From SXMI01 sp964391365 (GTDB lineage Bacteria; Actinomycetota; Acidimicrobiia; Acidimicrobiales; Microtrichaceae): a DNA stretch of 14,114 nucleotides. A program made the translations under genes and the position numbers. The stretch covers positions 1 through 14,114 of the forward strand of contig CAYMKW010000078.1 in the NCBI GenBank assembly GCA_964391365.1. The letters are read 5' to 3'. Below the pieces are notes generated by a model. That model was not told where the DNA came from and did not search any database. It was given only the letters and a program-made list of their open reading frames with translations. Shown one piece after another: positions 1 to 7,210 of this stretch. Position 1 is the stretch's first letter; each line of letters begins with the position of its first letter.

Positions 1-191
1 GTTCGGTCTGCGAACAGATCCTGCTCGGCCATCAGGTTGATCAGCTTCGCGCGGTCCTTCTCCTGCTTGGCAATCGTGTTCTCCTGCATGGCGCGTTTGA
101 CTTCCCTGATGCGGTCGTCGTAGCGCTTCGCCTCCTCGTCCTTGGCCTCGGCGAACGACTTCTTCAGGGCGTCCCGAACTGCCGTGGTCAG
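1..191 (-). CDS. Uncharacterised charged, helical protein; N-terminal part only, start uncertain
   Basis: I do not recognise this gene. The reading frame runs off the low-coordinate end of the window, so only about 63 N-terminal residues are visible. They are rich in Lys, Glu, Arg and Asp with few breaks (for example KKSFAEAKDEEAKRYDDR), which suggests a long helix or coiled coil. Nearly all third codon positions are G or C, which supports real coding. The frame has no ATG, GTG or TTG near its upstream end. A CTG at 191-189 would overlap the TGA of the glycosyltransferase gene as CTGA, matching the NTGA overlaps used throughout this operon. The alternative is the ATG at 89-87, which has an AGGGA about 14 nt upstream but would discard well-behaved coding sequence. 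It looks like the next cistron of the exosortase operon. A scaffold-edge artefact cannot be excluded. Confidence 0.45.
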   Translation of the reverse strand, partial: MTTAVRDALKKSFAEAKDEEAKRYDDRIREVKRAMQENTIAKQEKDRAKLINLMAEQDLFADR

Positions 192-1690
192 CGTGGCCGC
201 ACGGCCAACCCCGGGTGAACGCTCCGGTCGATCGACGGATCCGCACTCCCCTCGACCTCGTCGACGAGCGTCAGGCCGTGCGTCGTCTTCTCCCAGTGGC
301 TCGGTGCCGTCACCAGTTGCACGGCCGCCCGGAGCGCTGCGATCGACATGAGTACCCAGTAGAGCGGTGACAGCACGGCGGCGGCGAGCAGATCGGGGCG
401 TCGGACGACCCGGGCGGTCACGACCGACACGTAGACGACCGACAGGTTGCCGATCACCCAAACCGCTGCGGCCAGGTAGTACGCCCAACCCGGGTACATC
501 GCCTGGACGAACGCCGCCCTGGTGGTGATCCACACGAGGGCGAGCCCCCAGAACCAGAGGTTCATCACGGCGAGCAGCGGCGTGCAGCCGACGAACATCA
601 CGAAGTGGAACACGCCCCGCCAGCCCAGGTCGTGCACGAGCGACCGGGGGTGGCGCCAGGCCACCTGGAACGTCTGCAGGTAGCCCTTGTACCAACGGCT
701 CCGCTGCTTGACCCAGTTGAGGACGTCGGTGTTGGGCTCCTCCATGGTCACCGAGTCCAGGATCCCGATCCGCCACCCGCGCCGCTGCAGCCGGATCCCC
801 AGGTCGCAGTCCTCCGTCACGTTCCACGGGTCCCACCCGCCGACCTCGTCGATCGCCCACCTCCGGAAGTGGTTGCTCGTGCCACCCAACGGGACCGTGG
901 CATCGGCCAGAACCAGGCCGGGCAGGTACAGGTGGAACCAGGTGGCGTACTCGGTGGTGAACCAGCGGGTGAGCAGGTTGCGGTGCCCGCCGTAGAAGAA
1001 GAGCCGGGCCTGCAGGCAGACGACCTCGTCGCCGGCGCGGCGGAACGCCTCGGCCGCCCGTCGGAGCTGCAGCGGCTCCGGGTGGTCCTCGGCGTCGTAG
1101 ATCGTCACCAGGTCGCCGTGGGCGAAGCGAAGCCCGAAGTCGAGCGCCCTCGGCTTGGTCCGCGGTTCGCCGGGCGGAACGAGCAGCACCCGCACGGGCA
1201 GGTCGGTGTCGATGGCGCGGGCGGCGGCGATCGTGTCGTCGTCGTCCGCCTCCAGGAGCAGCAGCACGTCCAGCCGGTCCCGCGGGTACTCGAGACGCTC
1301 GAGGGCCTCGAGCAGCCCGGGCAGGATCTCCGGCTCGCCGTATGCGGGGATGAGCACGGAGTAGACGGGGAGCTCGTCGTCCGGGACGGCACGCGCCTCG
1401 GCGTCCGAGACGTGCACCGCCGGGTCGTGTCGCAGCGCCCGTCGGACCAGCGAGATCCGGTGCCAGACGGTCACGGTGTAGAGGACCGACGCCAGCGTGG
1501 TGAACGTGACGGCGACGGCAACCGGAGCGAGGACGACGAGGCCGACGAGCAGGGCGCCCGCGATCACCCACCGCCACGGACGTGATCGGGTGACGATCGG
1601 GCGGGCCGTCGCGCCCGGATTGCGCTGTTCGACCTCGGCGAGTGCGAGCGCCAGCTGCCACTCCGGATCGTCGACCTCGTCGACCCTCAT
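188..1690 (-). CDS. Membrane-embedded family 2 glycosyltransferase (BcsA/XagB-like)
   Basis: This is a processive-type GT2 enzyme of 500 residues that would transfer sugar from a nucleotide-sugar on the cytoplasmic face of the membrane. Two hydrophobic segments (about 41-62 and 63-76) precede the GT-A domain, which starts at VLIPAYGEPEIL (about 112). The acidic motifs are EADDDD (147-152), DAED (199-202) and TED (292-294). A GGTSNHF loop lies at 269-275 and the QxxRW motif is QRSRW (329-333), so the D, DxD, TED, QxxRW set is complete. Several membrane helices follow, and the conserved-looking WEKT near the C-terminus resembles XagB-type enzymes. The ATG overlaps the exosortase stop as ATGA, with a GGGAG about 8 nt upstream. 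Sitting next to an exosortase, it may make the glycan that is attached to, or laid down beside, sorted proteins. The sugar specificity cannot be read from sequence. Confidence 0.9.
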   Translation of the reverse strand: MRVDEVDDPEWQLALALAEVEQRNPGATARPIVTRSRPWRWVIAGALLVGLVVLAPVAVAVTFTTLASVLYTVTVWHRISLVRRALRHDPAVHVSDAEARAVPDDELPVYSVLIPAYGEPEILPGLLEALERLEYPRDRLDVLLLLEADDDDTIAAARAIDTDLPVRVLLVPPGEPRTKPRALDFGLRFAHGDLVTIYDAEDHPEPLQLRRAAEAFRRAGDEVVCLQARLFFYGGHRNLLTRWFTTEYATWFHLYLPGLVLADATVPLGGTSNHFRRWAIDEVGGWDPWNVTEDCDLGIRLQRRGWRIGILDSVTMEEPNTDVLNWVKQRSRWYKGYLQTFQVAWRHPRSLVHDLGWRGVFHFVMFVGCTPLLAVMNLWFWGLALVWITTRAAFVQAMYPGWAYYLAAAVWVIGNLSVVYVSVVTARVVRRPDLLAAAVLSPLYWVLMSIAALRAAVQLVTAPSHWEKTTHGLTLVDEVEGSADPSIDRSVHPGLAVRPR

Positions 1691-3399
1691 CCGCCCGGCT
1701 CCCGCGGCGGCGGCAGCGACGCTGCCTGCTCGGTTGCGGCCGACACGACCCGCCGACCGAACGTGACGATGAAGCTGCGCAGGGCGACCTCACGTTCGCT
1801 CAGGTCGCTGCCGGCACGGCCCTGCACGAACTCGTCCGCACTGAACGCGAACTGGTCGGCGACGTCCTCGGTGATCTCGGGTGCGACCAGCCGGGCGCTG
1901 TCGACCTCGTTGAGCAGCAGCACGACCCGCTCGTATCGGATCTGGTCGCCCTGTCGGACGGCCCAGATCCAGTAGAGGGTGGTCCACTTCAACTCGTTCG
2001 CCGGGTCCTGCCAGCGCAGGACGGTCCCCGTGACACCGCTGCCCAGGTCGACGCGCCGGACGTCCTGCATGCCGTAGCCATGGAACTGGTAGCACGCCTC
2101 CAGGCCGAAGTCGCTGAACGACTGCAGGTTGGAGGTGTTGATGACGTCGGCGAGCACGGGCACATCGCTGCGCAGGTCGGTCGTGCCGAACCCCCGGTAG
2201 CTGAACCGGACCCAGGTCGAGTCCTCACCGAAGAACCGCTTGCCGTTCGCGAAGGTTGCGACGGGTTCGGCCCGGAAACCGTCCAGGTCCGCACCCGATC
2301 GGGCGAAGCCGGCCAGTCGGGGTGTGCCGACCGACGACGCGATCGGGTCGTAGCGGGTGAGCCCGTGGTCGAACACACCGGCGAGCAGCGCCACGGGGAG
2401 CAGGACGAGCAGGGTCCGCCGGACGGTCGGCACGGCCCGCAGGACGGTGGCGGTCCGACTCGGTCCGGTGCGGTGCGGTAGTTGCAGTCCGAACCGGTGC
2501 GCGACGAGCACCATCAGCAGCACGCCGACGTTGAAGGACACGAGCCCGACGCCCGGGTGGAGGACATCGATGGACGCGGTCTCGCCCGCGAAGCGTCCCA
2601 CGAAGATGATCAGCAGGATCCGGAGGATGTTGAGCACGACCATCAGGACCGACCCGGCCGCCAGCCAGGCGGCCTTGCGCCACCGACTGCCTCGCAGGAC
2701 GAGCGAGACGGCCCCGGCGAGCAGCAGGAACCCGACGAGCCCGTTCGCGCCCGAACAGGCCGAGGCGATCTGCACCCGGAACCCCTGCTCGCCGTGCGGG
2801 ATGATGAACGAGGTGTCGTCGCCCTGGACCGCCTCGGCCAGCGGCACCACCGACAGGATGATCCGCACCGCCCCGGCGGTCAGGTCGCTCAGGTGGTCGA
2901 GCAGCGACTGGACGGCCCAGCGGGACGGCATGGGCCAGGCGAGGAACAGAAACGCCACGGCGGCCTTGGTCCGCCACAGCATCCGCACGCCGAACAGCAG
3001 CGTCACCACCCCGGCGACGAAGAACGGCATGGTGAGCAGATCGATCCGCCAGAGCCAGTAGACCACCGACAGGCGCGGCGGCAGCAGGACCAACGCGACC
3101 AGCGCCACGACGATCAGCGGGACCGCGACGATCCGGTCGACCATGCGGTCGTGGATCTCGGGTTCGCCGGCCGCGGGTCGGGACAGCACGTAGCCCAACC
3201 CGATGCTGATCAGGGGCACCAGGCCCAGGTACGCGAGCGGGGTGTCGACGGTGATGCCGCGGAGCAGTGACCACAACGACGTGTGGTAGGCGACGACGAC
3301 GATCGCCAGCCCAGCCGCGGTGCGCAGTCCGACGCTGCGCACGTCACGGTCGGACCAACCACGGGTCGGGGTGCGCAGGGCAGCGGTGGGGGCGGTCAC
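1687..3399 (-). CDS. Exosortase/archaeosortase with fused C-terminal EpsI-like domain
   Basis: This 570-residue protein is a polytopic membrane transpeptidase of the exosortase family, which cleaves C-terminal PEP-CTERM-type tails. Residues 25-300 hold about eight hydrophobic helices. The three catalytic positions are all present: Cys215 in SACSGANG, Arg260 in LNILRI and His281 in LHPGVG. The FLAWPMP segment (152-158) is also typical of the family. After a further helix (about 329-343), residues 350-570 form a soluble domain. Its spacing and motifs (FRAEPVATFANGKRFFG, CYQFHGYG, LRWQDP) resemble EpsI/DUF3485, normally a partner of exosortases. The fusion is known in some exosortase types, though I cannot assign a named subfamily. 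The GTG start at 3399 has a strong GGAGGAA six nt upstream and overlaps the previous stop as GTGA. Likely substrates are the products at 3396-4556 and 8528-9118. Confidence 0.9.
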   Translation of the reverse strand: MTAPTAALRTPTRGWSDRDVRSVGLRTAAGLAIVVVAYHTSLWSLLRGITVDTPLAYLGLVPLISIGLGYVLSRPAAGEPEIHDRMVDRIVAVPLIVVALVALVLLPPRLSVVYWLWRIDLLTMPFFVAGVVTLLFGVRMLWRTKAAVAFLFLAWPMPSRWAVQSLLDHLSDLTAGAVRIILSVVPLAEAVQGDDTSFIIPHGEQGFRVQIASACSGANGLVGFLLLAGAVSLVLRGSRWRKAAWLAAGSVLMVVLNILRILLIIFVGRFAGETASIDVLHPGVGLVSFNVGVLLMVLVAHRFGLQLPHRTGPSRTATVLRAVPTVRRTLLVLLPVALLAGVFDHGLTRYDPIASSVGTPRLAGFARSGADLDGFRAEPVATFANGKRFFGEDSTWVRFSYRGFGTTDLRSDVPVLADVINTSNLQSFSDFGLEACYQFHGYGMQDVRRVDLGSGVTGTVLRWQDPANELKWTTLYWIWAVRQGDQIRYERVVLLLNEVDSARLVAPEITEDVADQFAFSADEFVQGRAGSDLSEREVALRSFIVTFGRRVVSAATEQAASLPPPREPGG

Positions 3400-4556
3400 G
3401 GGGTTCCTCCGGGGACCGACCCACCGCCGACCGCGTCGGACCGGCGGCGGCGGACGAGCAGGGCGAGCGCAGCGCCGACGACCACGACCGCCGAGATCGG
3501 CAGCAGGGCGGTGATCGGACTCTCGGAGACGACGGGCGGCGGGAGCGGGACGCTGGTCGTGGGTGTGCCCGGGGCGACGATGCCGAGCGACGCCAGCTGC
3601 GTCGGCGCACCCTGCGCTCCGACACAGCTCTGGTCGACCTGCTGTCCGCCCACGGTCCGGCTGAACGACACGGAGTCGAACTGCACGACGATGCCGCCCC
3701 CTGCGGGCGACGAGACGGCGAACGTCCCGGCCAGGAAGTCATCGCCGCCGTCCGGGATCGGCACCACCGCACCAGCGGCGAGCGGCAGCGGGTTCGAGGT
3801 CTCGAGCTGCAGGGGCGGCGCTCCGGTGCCGACCGCCGACAACCGGACGGTCTGGACCAGGTCATCTCGCAGTGCCTCGCCGAGCAGGTTGGGCGGTCCG
3901 AGCAGGCCCACCAGGACGGGCAGGTTCGTGCCGGTCGGCACGCCGGTGAGCGTGGAGATGCCGACCACGGCGGTCACGGGCACGGACCCCGCCTGGTTCG
4001 TCACCGAACACGCCAGCTGCAGGGTCACTGTGCGGGACTGGACCTGGACCGACGGCGGCACGGTGGTGGTGGTCGTCGGGTTGGTCGTCGACGGAGCGGT
4101 GGTGGGTGTCGTGGTGGGCGGCACCGTCGTCGGCGGCGTGGTCGTGGGCACGGGCGGCGGCGTGGTCGTCGGGGGTGTGACGGGGTCGGGCGGCGGCACC
4201 ACCAGGTCGAGCTGGGTGAACGACTCGCCGAGCACCTCGGTGGCGGCGCCGTCCTCGAACCCGACCCCCGCCAACGATTCGCCCTCCGAGAAGCCGGCGT
4301 CCTCCTGGACCCCGAGCACCTCGGCGGCCGCAGCGGCGGACCCGCTCTCCGGCGTGGAGGGCGGCGTCACGGCATCGCCGGGTGCGGTGGTCGTGGTGGA
4401 CGGAGCCGTGGTCGTCGTGGTCGTCGCACGGGCCGCCCGCTCCTCGGCGGGTGACCCGCCGCCGAGCCGCGTCACGGCGACGACGGCCACGAGTGCGACC
4501 AGCGGGCCCAGGACGAGCCAGAGCGTCCGCTGTCGGAGGACCGGGGGGACGCTCAT
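3396..4556 (-). CDS. Thr/Pro-rich surface protein with C-terminal sorting-type tail; candidate exosortase substrate
   Basis: I do not recognise this 386-residue protein by family. It has an N-terminal hydrophobic helix (about 12-28) that could be a signal peptide or anchor. A short Thr run (45-57) follows. A Pro/Thr-rich spacer at about 120-168 (repeats such as TTPPPVPTTTPP) looks like an O-glycosylated stalk. Residues 170-320 form a probable beta-rich domain with two cysteines (183 and 311) that could pair. The C-terminus has E-S-P-I-T-A-L-L-P (345-353), a hydrophobic stretch (354-368) and RRRR (369-372), the three-part layout of sorting signals, but with a 14-residue tail after the arginines. 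The gene starts at ATG 4556, sharing bases with the upstream stop as TGATG. Its place between a GT39-like enzyme and the exosortase supports a role as their shared substrate. Confidence 0.85.
   Translation of the reverse strand: MSVPPVLRQRTLWLVLGPLVALVAVVAVTRLGGGSPAEERAARATTTTTTAPSTTTTAPGDAVTPPSTPESGSAAAAAEVLGVQEDAGFSEGESLAGVGFEDGAATEVLGESFTQLDLVVPPPDPVTPPTTTPPPVPTTTPPTTVPPTTTPTTAPSTTNPTTTTTVPPSVQVQSRTVTLQLACSVTNQAGSVPVTAVVGISTLTGVPTGTNLPVLVGLLGPPNLLGEALRDDLVQTVRLSAVGTGAPPLQLETSNPLPLAAGAVVPIPDGGDDFLAGTFAVSSPAGGGIVVQFDSVSFSRTVGGQQVDQSCVGAQGAPTQLASLGIVAPGTPTTSVPLPPPVVSESPITALLPISAVVVVGAALALLVRRRRSDAVGGGSVPGGTP
3404..3410 (-). promoter_or_regulatory. Ribosome binding site of the exosortase gene
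   Basis: GGAGGAA on the minus strand lies 4-5 nt (AACCCC counted from GGAGG gives 6) before the GTG at 3399-3397. It is the best Shine-Dalgarno in the operon and fixes the exosortase start despite the GTG codon and the overlap with the preceding gene. Confidence 0.7.
3441..3524 (-). other. Codes for the C-terminal sorting-type signal of the Thr/Pro-rich protein
   Basis: Residues 345-372 read E-S-P-I-T-A-L-L-P, then about 15 hydrophobic residues, then four arginines. The first nine residues align without gaps with E-A-P-V-A-I-L-L-P in the protein encoded at 8528-9118. I infer an exosortase recognition signal. Confidence 0.55.
4053..4202 (-). repeat. Low-complexity coding repeat for a Pro/Thr-rich stalk
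   Basis: About 150 bases encode an almost pure Pro/Thr/Val run (residues 119-168 of the surface protein). On the plus strand it appears as repeated GGTGGT/GTCGTC-like units. Such a region is extended, exposed and often O-glycosylated, and its length may vary between strains. Confidence 0.6.
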
Positions 4557-6628
4557 CAGTCGAGGAACCCCTCGTCCGGCGTCGGCCGTGGCTCGCCGCG
4601 CGGGTTCAGCACCCGGTACAGGGCGTACCGGCCCGAGGTGTCACCGTCATCGCCCCAGGTCCTCACGCGCTCGAAGCCGGCGTCCTGGTCGGTGAGCAGC
4701 CCGGGATGGGCGGCGACGACCGCATCGCCGCTGGACGCCGGGATCTTCAACAGCACGTAGCGGACCCCGAAGGCGGCCGGATCCGACACGACCGCCTCGA
4801 AGTCCCGGTCCGACGGGATGATGAACACCGACGGCTCGGCCGACGCCGACACGACGGCGAACGTCGACGACGCGTCGGTCAGGATCGACCCGGCGGTGGC
4901 GTCCGGGACGTCGTCCAGGTCCGCCGCCACCGCCGCGGCCCGGTACATGACGGACCTCGACTCCTCGATCCGCTCACCGGTCGCGCCGGCCACGATCGCG
5001 TCCACGGTCGAGCGGTCGTCGGCCGACCCGAGATCGCTGTCCAGCACCACCGTCCACGACAGCGCCAGCCCCGGCACGAGCGACAGCACGGCGAGCACCC
5101 GCAGCATCCGCGATCCCCCGATCGCACCGCCCGAACCGGCGAGCAGCGCTGCGAGCAGCGCCGACAGCACCACGGCGCCGACGACGTAGCGGAACCACGG
5201 GAACGTGTCGCCCCGTCCGGCGAGCAGGAGCTGCAGGACCAGCGGCGATCCGACGATCGCCGCAGCGACGCTCGCCCGACGGGCCGTGCGCCCACCCAAC
5301 CAGAGCGCCACCAGCAGCACCGGGACGAGCAGCGGCGCCGCCATCACGAGCTGGCGCAGGTAGAACCCGACCCGCCCGGGCACGCTGGTGTCCCCGATGA
5401 TCGACTCGATCGCCCCGGCGCCGTCCCGCACGAGCGCTGCGTTGCCGTAGTCGGACGTCAGCTGCGCCAGCGGCTCACCGACGATCACGTACGACACGAG
5501 CGACCAACCGAGCACGCACGCGGTGACCGGGAACGCCAGGATCGACAGGTCCAGCACCACGGCCCGGAGCCGCCGCCAGGTCGCCGAACGAGACGGCCCG
5601 ACGGTCCCGCGGGTCCATCCGTCGTCCGCCGGCCGCCGTTGCGACGACACGACGACCACGAACGCCGCCGCAGCCAGGATCGACGCCGCCGACTCGTACC
5701 GGGTCAGGTAGGCCGCACCCAATGCCGCTCCGCCCAGTACCAGACCCCCGAGGTCGTCGCGCTCGGCCCACCGGGCCAGGGAGCGGACGGCCAGGACGAG
5801 CAGGACCATCCAGCAGGCCTCGCTCATGCCGTTCGCCCCGTACAACAGGATCAGCGGGCTGGCGAGGGTGAGGGCAGCCACCGACCACCGGGCCCAGCGG
5901 GGGCTACCCGAGGTGCGGGCCCAGTCGACGAGCTGGGCCAGCAACAGACCGGTGCAGATCGCCGAGACGGTCGTGGCTGCGATCGACGCTGCGGAGAGCT
6001 CCGGCACCCAGGACCGGAACATCACGAACGGCACCTGGAACAGGGTCGGGAACGGACCCCAGATGAACCCGATCGACTCGGGGTGCGGGTCGCGGCCCGA
6101 CACGACGGCGAGCGCCCCCTGCACACGGGCGATGGCATCCGCCGGGATGACGCCGCCTCGTGCCGCCGCCACCCAACCGAGCACCATCAGCACGGCCGTG
6201 GTGAGCCCGCCGACCACGACCGCCTCGACGCGACGCGTGGACCGCTGCCCCGAGGCCCGGCGGCGGAGTTCGGCGACACGGACCCGGACCAGGTGGTCGG
6301 CCTCGAGCACCGCCGGGTGCGACTCATCGGCGACGACCACGTCGTCGACGGAGACCCTGGGGATGGGCACGCCACCGGCGGCGGCCAGCGCGCGGGCCGC
6401 CGCCACGGACCGGCCGGCGATCACGTCGGCCCGGTCCTCGGCGACGCGCAGGTCCTCGACGAGTGAGTCCAACCGGTCCCACCGGCGTTCCAACTCGTCG
6501 GCACCGGTCCGGAGGGAGGCGGCCAGCAACGGCGCCGCAGCGAACGCGGCCGTCCCGCCCGGATGGACGACAGGATGGACGGCAACCGGGTCGAGCAGCC
6601 CTCGCTCGTCGATCGACACCGTGTTCAC
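4556..6628 (-). CDS. Polytopic GT39-like (GT-C fold) glycosyltransferase with extended N-terminus
   Basis: This 690-residue membrane protein resembles lipid-phosphosugar-dependent glycosyltransferases of the GT39/PMT/ArnT type, which act on the outer face of the membrane. Residues 1-135 are soluble and rich in Ala, Arg and Glu, an unusual extension. The first helix (about 137-156) is followed by an outer loop with ADAIARVQ (Asp164 in the usual acidic catalytic position) and DPHPESIGFIWGPFPT (180-195), a pattern typical of this family. The run YGANGMSEA (263-271) and AAYLTRYES (305-313) are further family-like segments. About ten hydrophobic helices end near 530, and a mixed soluble domain of about 160 residues closes the protein. 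The GTG start overlaps the upstream stop as GTGA. It is the best candidate for glycosylating the Thr/Pro-rich protein encoded next. Donor and acceptor are not visible from sequence. Confidence 0.82.
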   Translation of the reverse strand: MNTVSIDERGLLDPVAVHPVVHPGGTAAFAAAPLLAASLRTGADELERRWDRLDSLVEDLRVAEDRADVIAGRSVAAARALAAAGGVPIPRVSVDDVVVADESHPAVLEADHLVRVRVAELRRRASGQRSTRRVEAVVVGGLTTAVLMVLGWVAAARGGVIPADAIARVQGALAVVSGRDPHPESIGFIWGPFPTLFQVPFVMFRSWVPELSAASIAATTVSAICTGLLLAQLVDWARTSGSPRWARWSVAALTLASPLILLYGANGMSEACWMVLLVLAVRSLARWAERDDLGGLVLGGAALGAAYLTRYESAASILAAAAFVVVVSSQRRPADDGWTRGTVGPSRSATWRRLRAVVLDLSILAFPVTACVLGWSLVSYVIVGEPLAQLTSDYGNAALVRDGAGAIESIIGDTSVPGRVGFYLRQLVMAAPLLVPVLLVALWLGGRTARRASVAAAIVGSPLVLQLLLAGRGDTFPWFRYVVGAVVLSALLAALLAGSGGAIGGSRMLRVLAVLSLVPGLALSWTVVLDSDLGSADDRSTVDAIVAGATGERIEESRSVMYRAAAVAADLDDVPDATAGSILTDASSTFAVVSASAEPSVFIIPSDRDFEAVVSDPAAFGVRYVLLKIPASSGDAVVAAHPGLLTDQDAGFERVRTWGDDGDTSGRYALYRVLNPRGEPRPTPDEGFLD

Positions 6629-6933
6629 CCGTCACCCGGATCGACGGCGCCCGCCGGGTCGAGCCGGTCGGCGAGCGCCCGGACCTCGGCGAGCGTGGTC
6701 CGCAGTTCGGAGCGGACGGCTCGCTGCAGGGCCGTCAGCTCGGCCATCGTGGCGTGCAGTTCGGCCCGGTGGTGTTCGATCAGCGCCACCGTCTCGGCGG
6801 CCAGACGGGCGAGTTCCTCGGCATCGACGACCCGGACCTCCGAGGGCGGATCGGGGACCGGCTGGACGGCTGTCGGGGCCCCGTCAGCGGACCACGGCGC
6901 CGTCCCGGCCGGTGGGGTGGTCTGTCCGCTCAT
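6625..6933 (-). CDS. Small coiled-coil protein, first gene of the exosortase operon
   Basis: I do not recognise this 102-residue protein. Its first 33 residues are Pro/Ala/Thr-rich and probably disordered. Residues 38-92 form a predicted amphipathic helix with Leu, Val and Ala at heptad-like spacing and many Glu and Arg, which suggests a coiled coil. There is no signal peptide or membrane segment, so it should be cytoplasmic. I chose ATG 6933, with AGG just upstream. An in-frame ATG at 7029 would add 32 residues of implausible composition and would overlap the inverted repeat at 7023-7053. The stop overlaps the GTG of the GT39-like gene (GTGA), so the two are translationally coupled. It might associate with the soluble N-terminal extension of that enzyme, which is only a guess from adjacency. 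Confidence 0.72.
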   Translation of the reverse strand: MSGQTTPPAGTAPWSADGAPTAVQPVPDPPSEVRVVDAEELARLAAETVALIEHHRAELHATMAELTALQRAVRSELRTTLAEVRALADRLDPAGAVDPGDG

Positions 6934-7022
6934 CAGCCTGGTGTCCTCACACGATCGCCGCCGGTGCTCTCCTGCCGCACCGGCATGCCGCACGGTACGG
7001 AGGCTCTCTGAATGGAAGCTGG

Positions 7023-7053
7023 CCGACACGTTGCCGTTGGCTGAACGTGTCGG
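7023..7053. repeat. Perfect 10-bp inverted repeat, candidate operator
   Basis: CCGACACGTT (7023-7032) and AACGTGTCGG (7044-7053) are exact reverse complements separated by 11 nt. The centre lies about 105 nt before the first start codon of the operon. The two-turn spacing of the half-sites suits a dimeric regulator. A stem-loop in RNA is the alternative. Confidence 0.55.
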
Positions 7054-7098
7054 TTCGGCCCGTGGGTCGATCCCCCAGGGCGACGCAGCTGTTCCGAA

Positions 7099-7121
7099 CC
7101 CACATCACGAGCCCACATCAC
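7099..7121. repeat. Direct repeat of CCCACATCAC
   Basis: CCCACATCAC occurs at 7099-7108 and again at 7112-7121, a 13-nt period. It lies between the hairpin at 7137-7166 and the inverted repeat at 7023-7053, so it could be an activator site of the operon promoter. The period is not the 11 nt of a PHO box. Confidence 0.35.
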
Positions 7122-7136
7122 AGGCCGGGAACGGCA

Positions 7137-7166
7137 CCGGGGGTGCGGCCACAGCCGCACCCCCGG
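7137..7166 (-). terminator. Perfect 13-bp hairpin downstream of the PstS-like gene
   Basis: CCGGGGGTGCGGC (7137-7149) pairs fully with GCCGCACCCCCGG (7154-7166) around a CACA loop. It starts 44 nt past the stop codon of the PstS-like gene at 7211. There is no U-tract, as is common for hairpin terminators in high-GC actinobacteria. It separates this transcript from the exosortase operon. Confidence 0.75.
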
Positions 7167-7210
7167 ATGTCCTGCCGCTCGTCGGTGAGCAGCTGGGTCG
7201 TTCCCGCCGA

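Larger units (their letters stand above)
6934..7136 (-). promoter_or_regulatory. Probable promoter and leader region of the exosortase/glycosyltransferase operon
   Basis: This intergenic stretch separates the hairpin after the PstS-like gene from the first gene of the operon. It carries a 10-bp inverted repeat and a 10-nt direct repeat (listed separately). It must hold the operon promoter if the upstream hairpin terminates transcription. I could not pick convincing -35 and -10 boxes with proper spacing. Confidence 0.45.

Noticed and set aside
4053..4202. Repeat units that might suggest a CRISPR or tandem-repeat locus
   Set aside because: The repeats are codon-level Pro/Thr repeats inside an open reading frame with no uniform repeat or spacer lengths. 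I saw no CRISPR array in the window.
4382..6466. A 694-codon open frame on the plus strand
   Set aside because: It is antisense to the GT39-like gene, with a composition dominated by Arg, Gly, Asp, His and Gln and no membrane or catalytic motif.
6934..7029. Longer N-terminus for the small coiled-coil protein
   Set aside because: The extra 32 residues have no helix or domain character and overlap the inverted repeat at 7023-7053.
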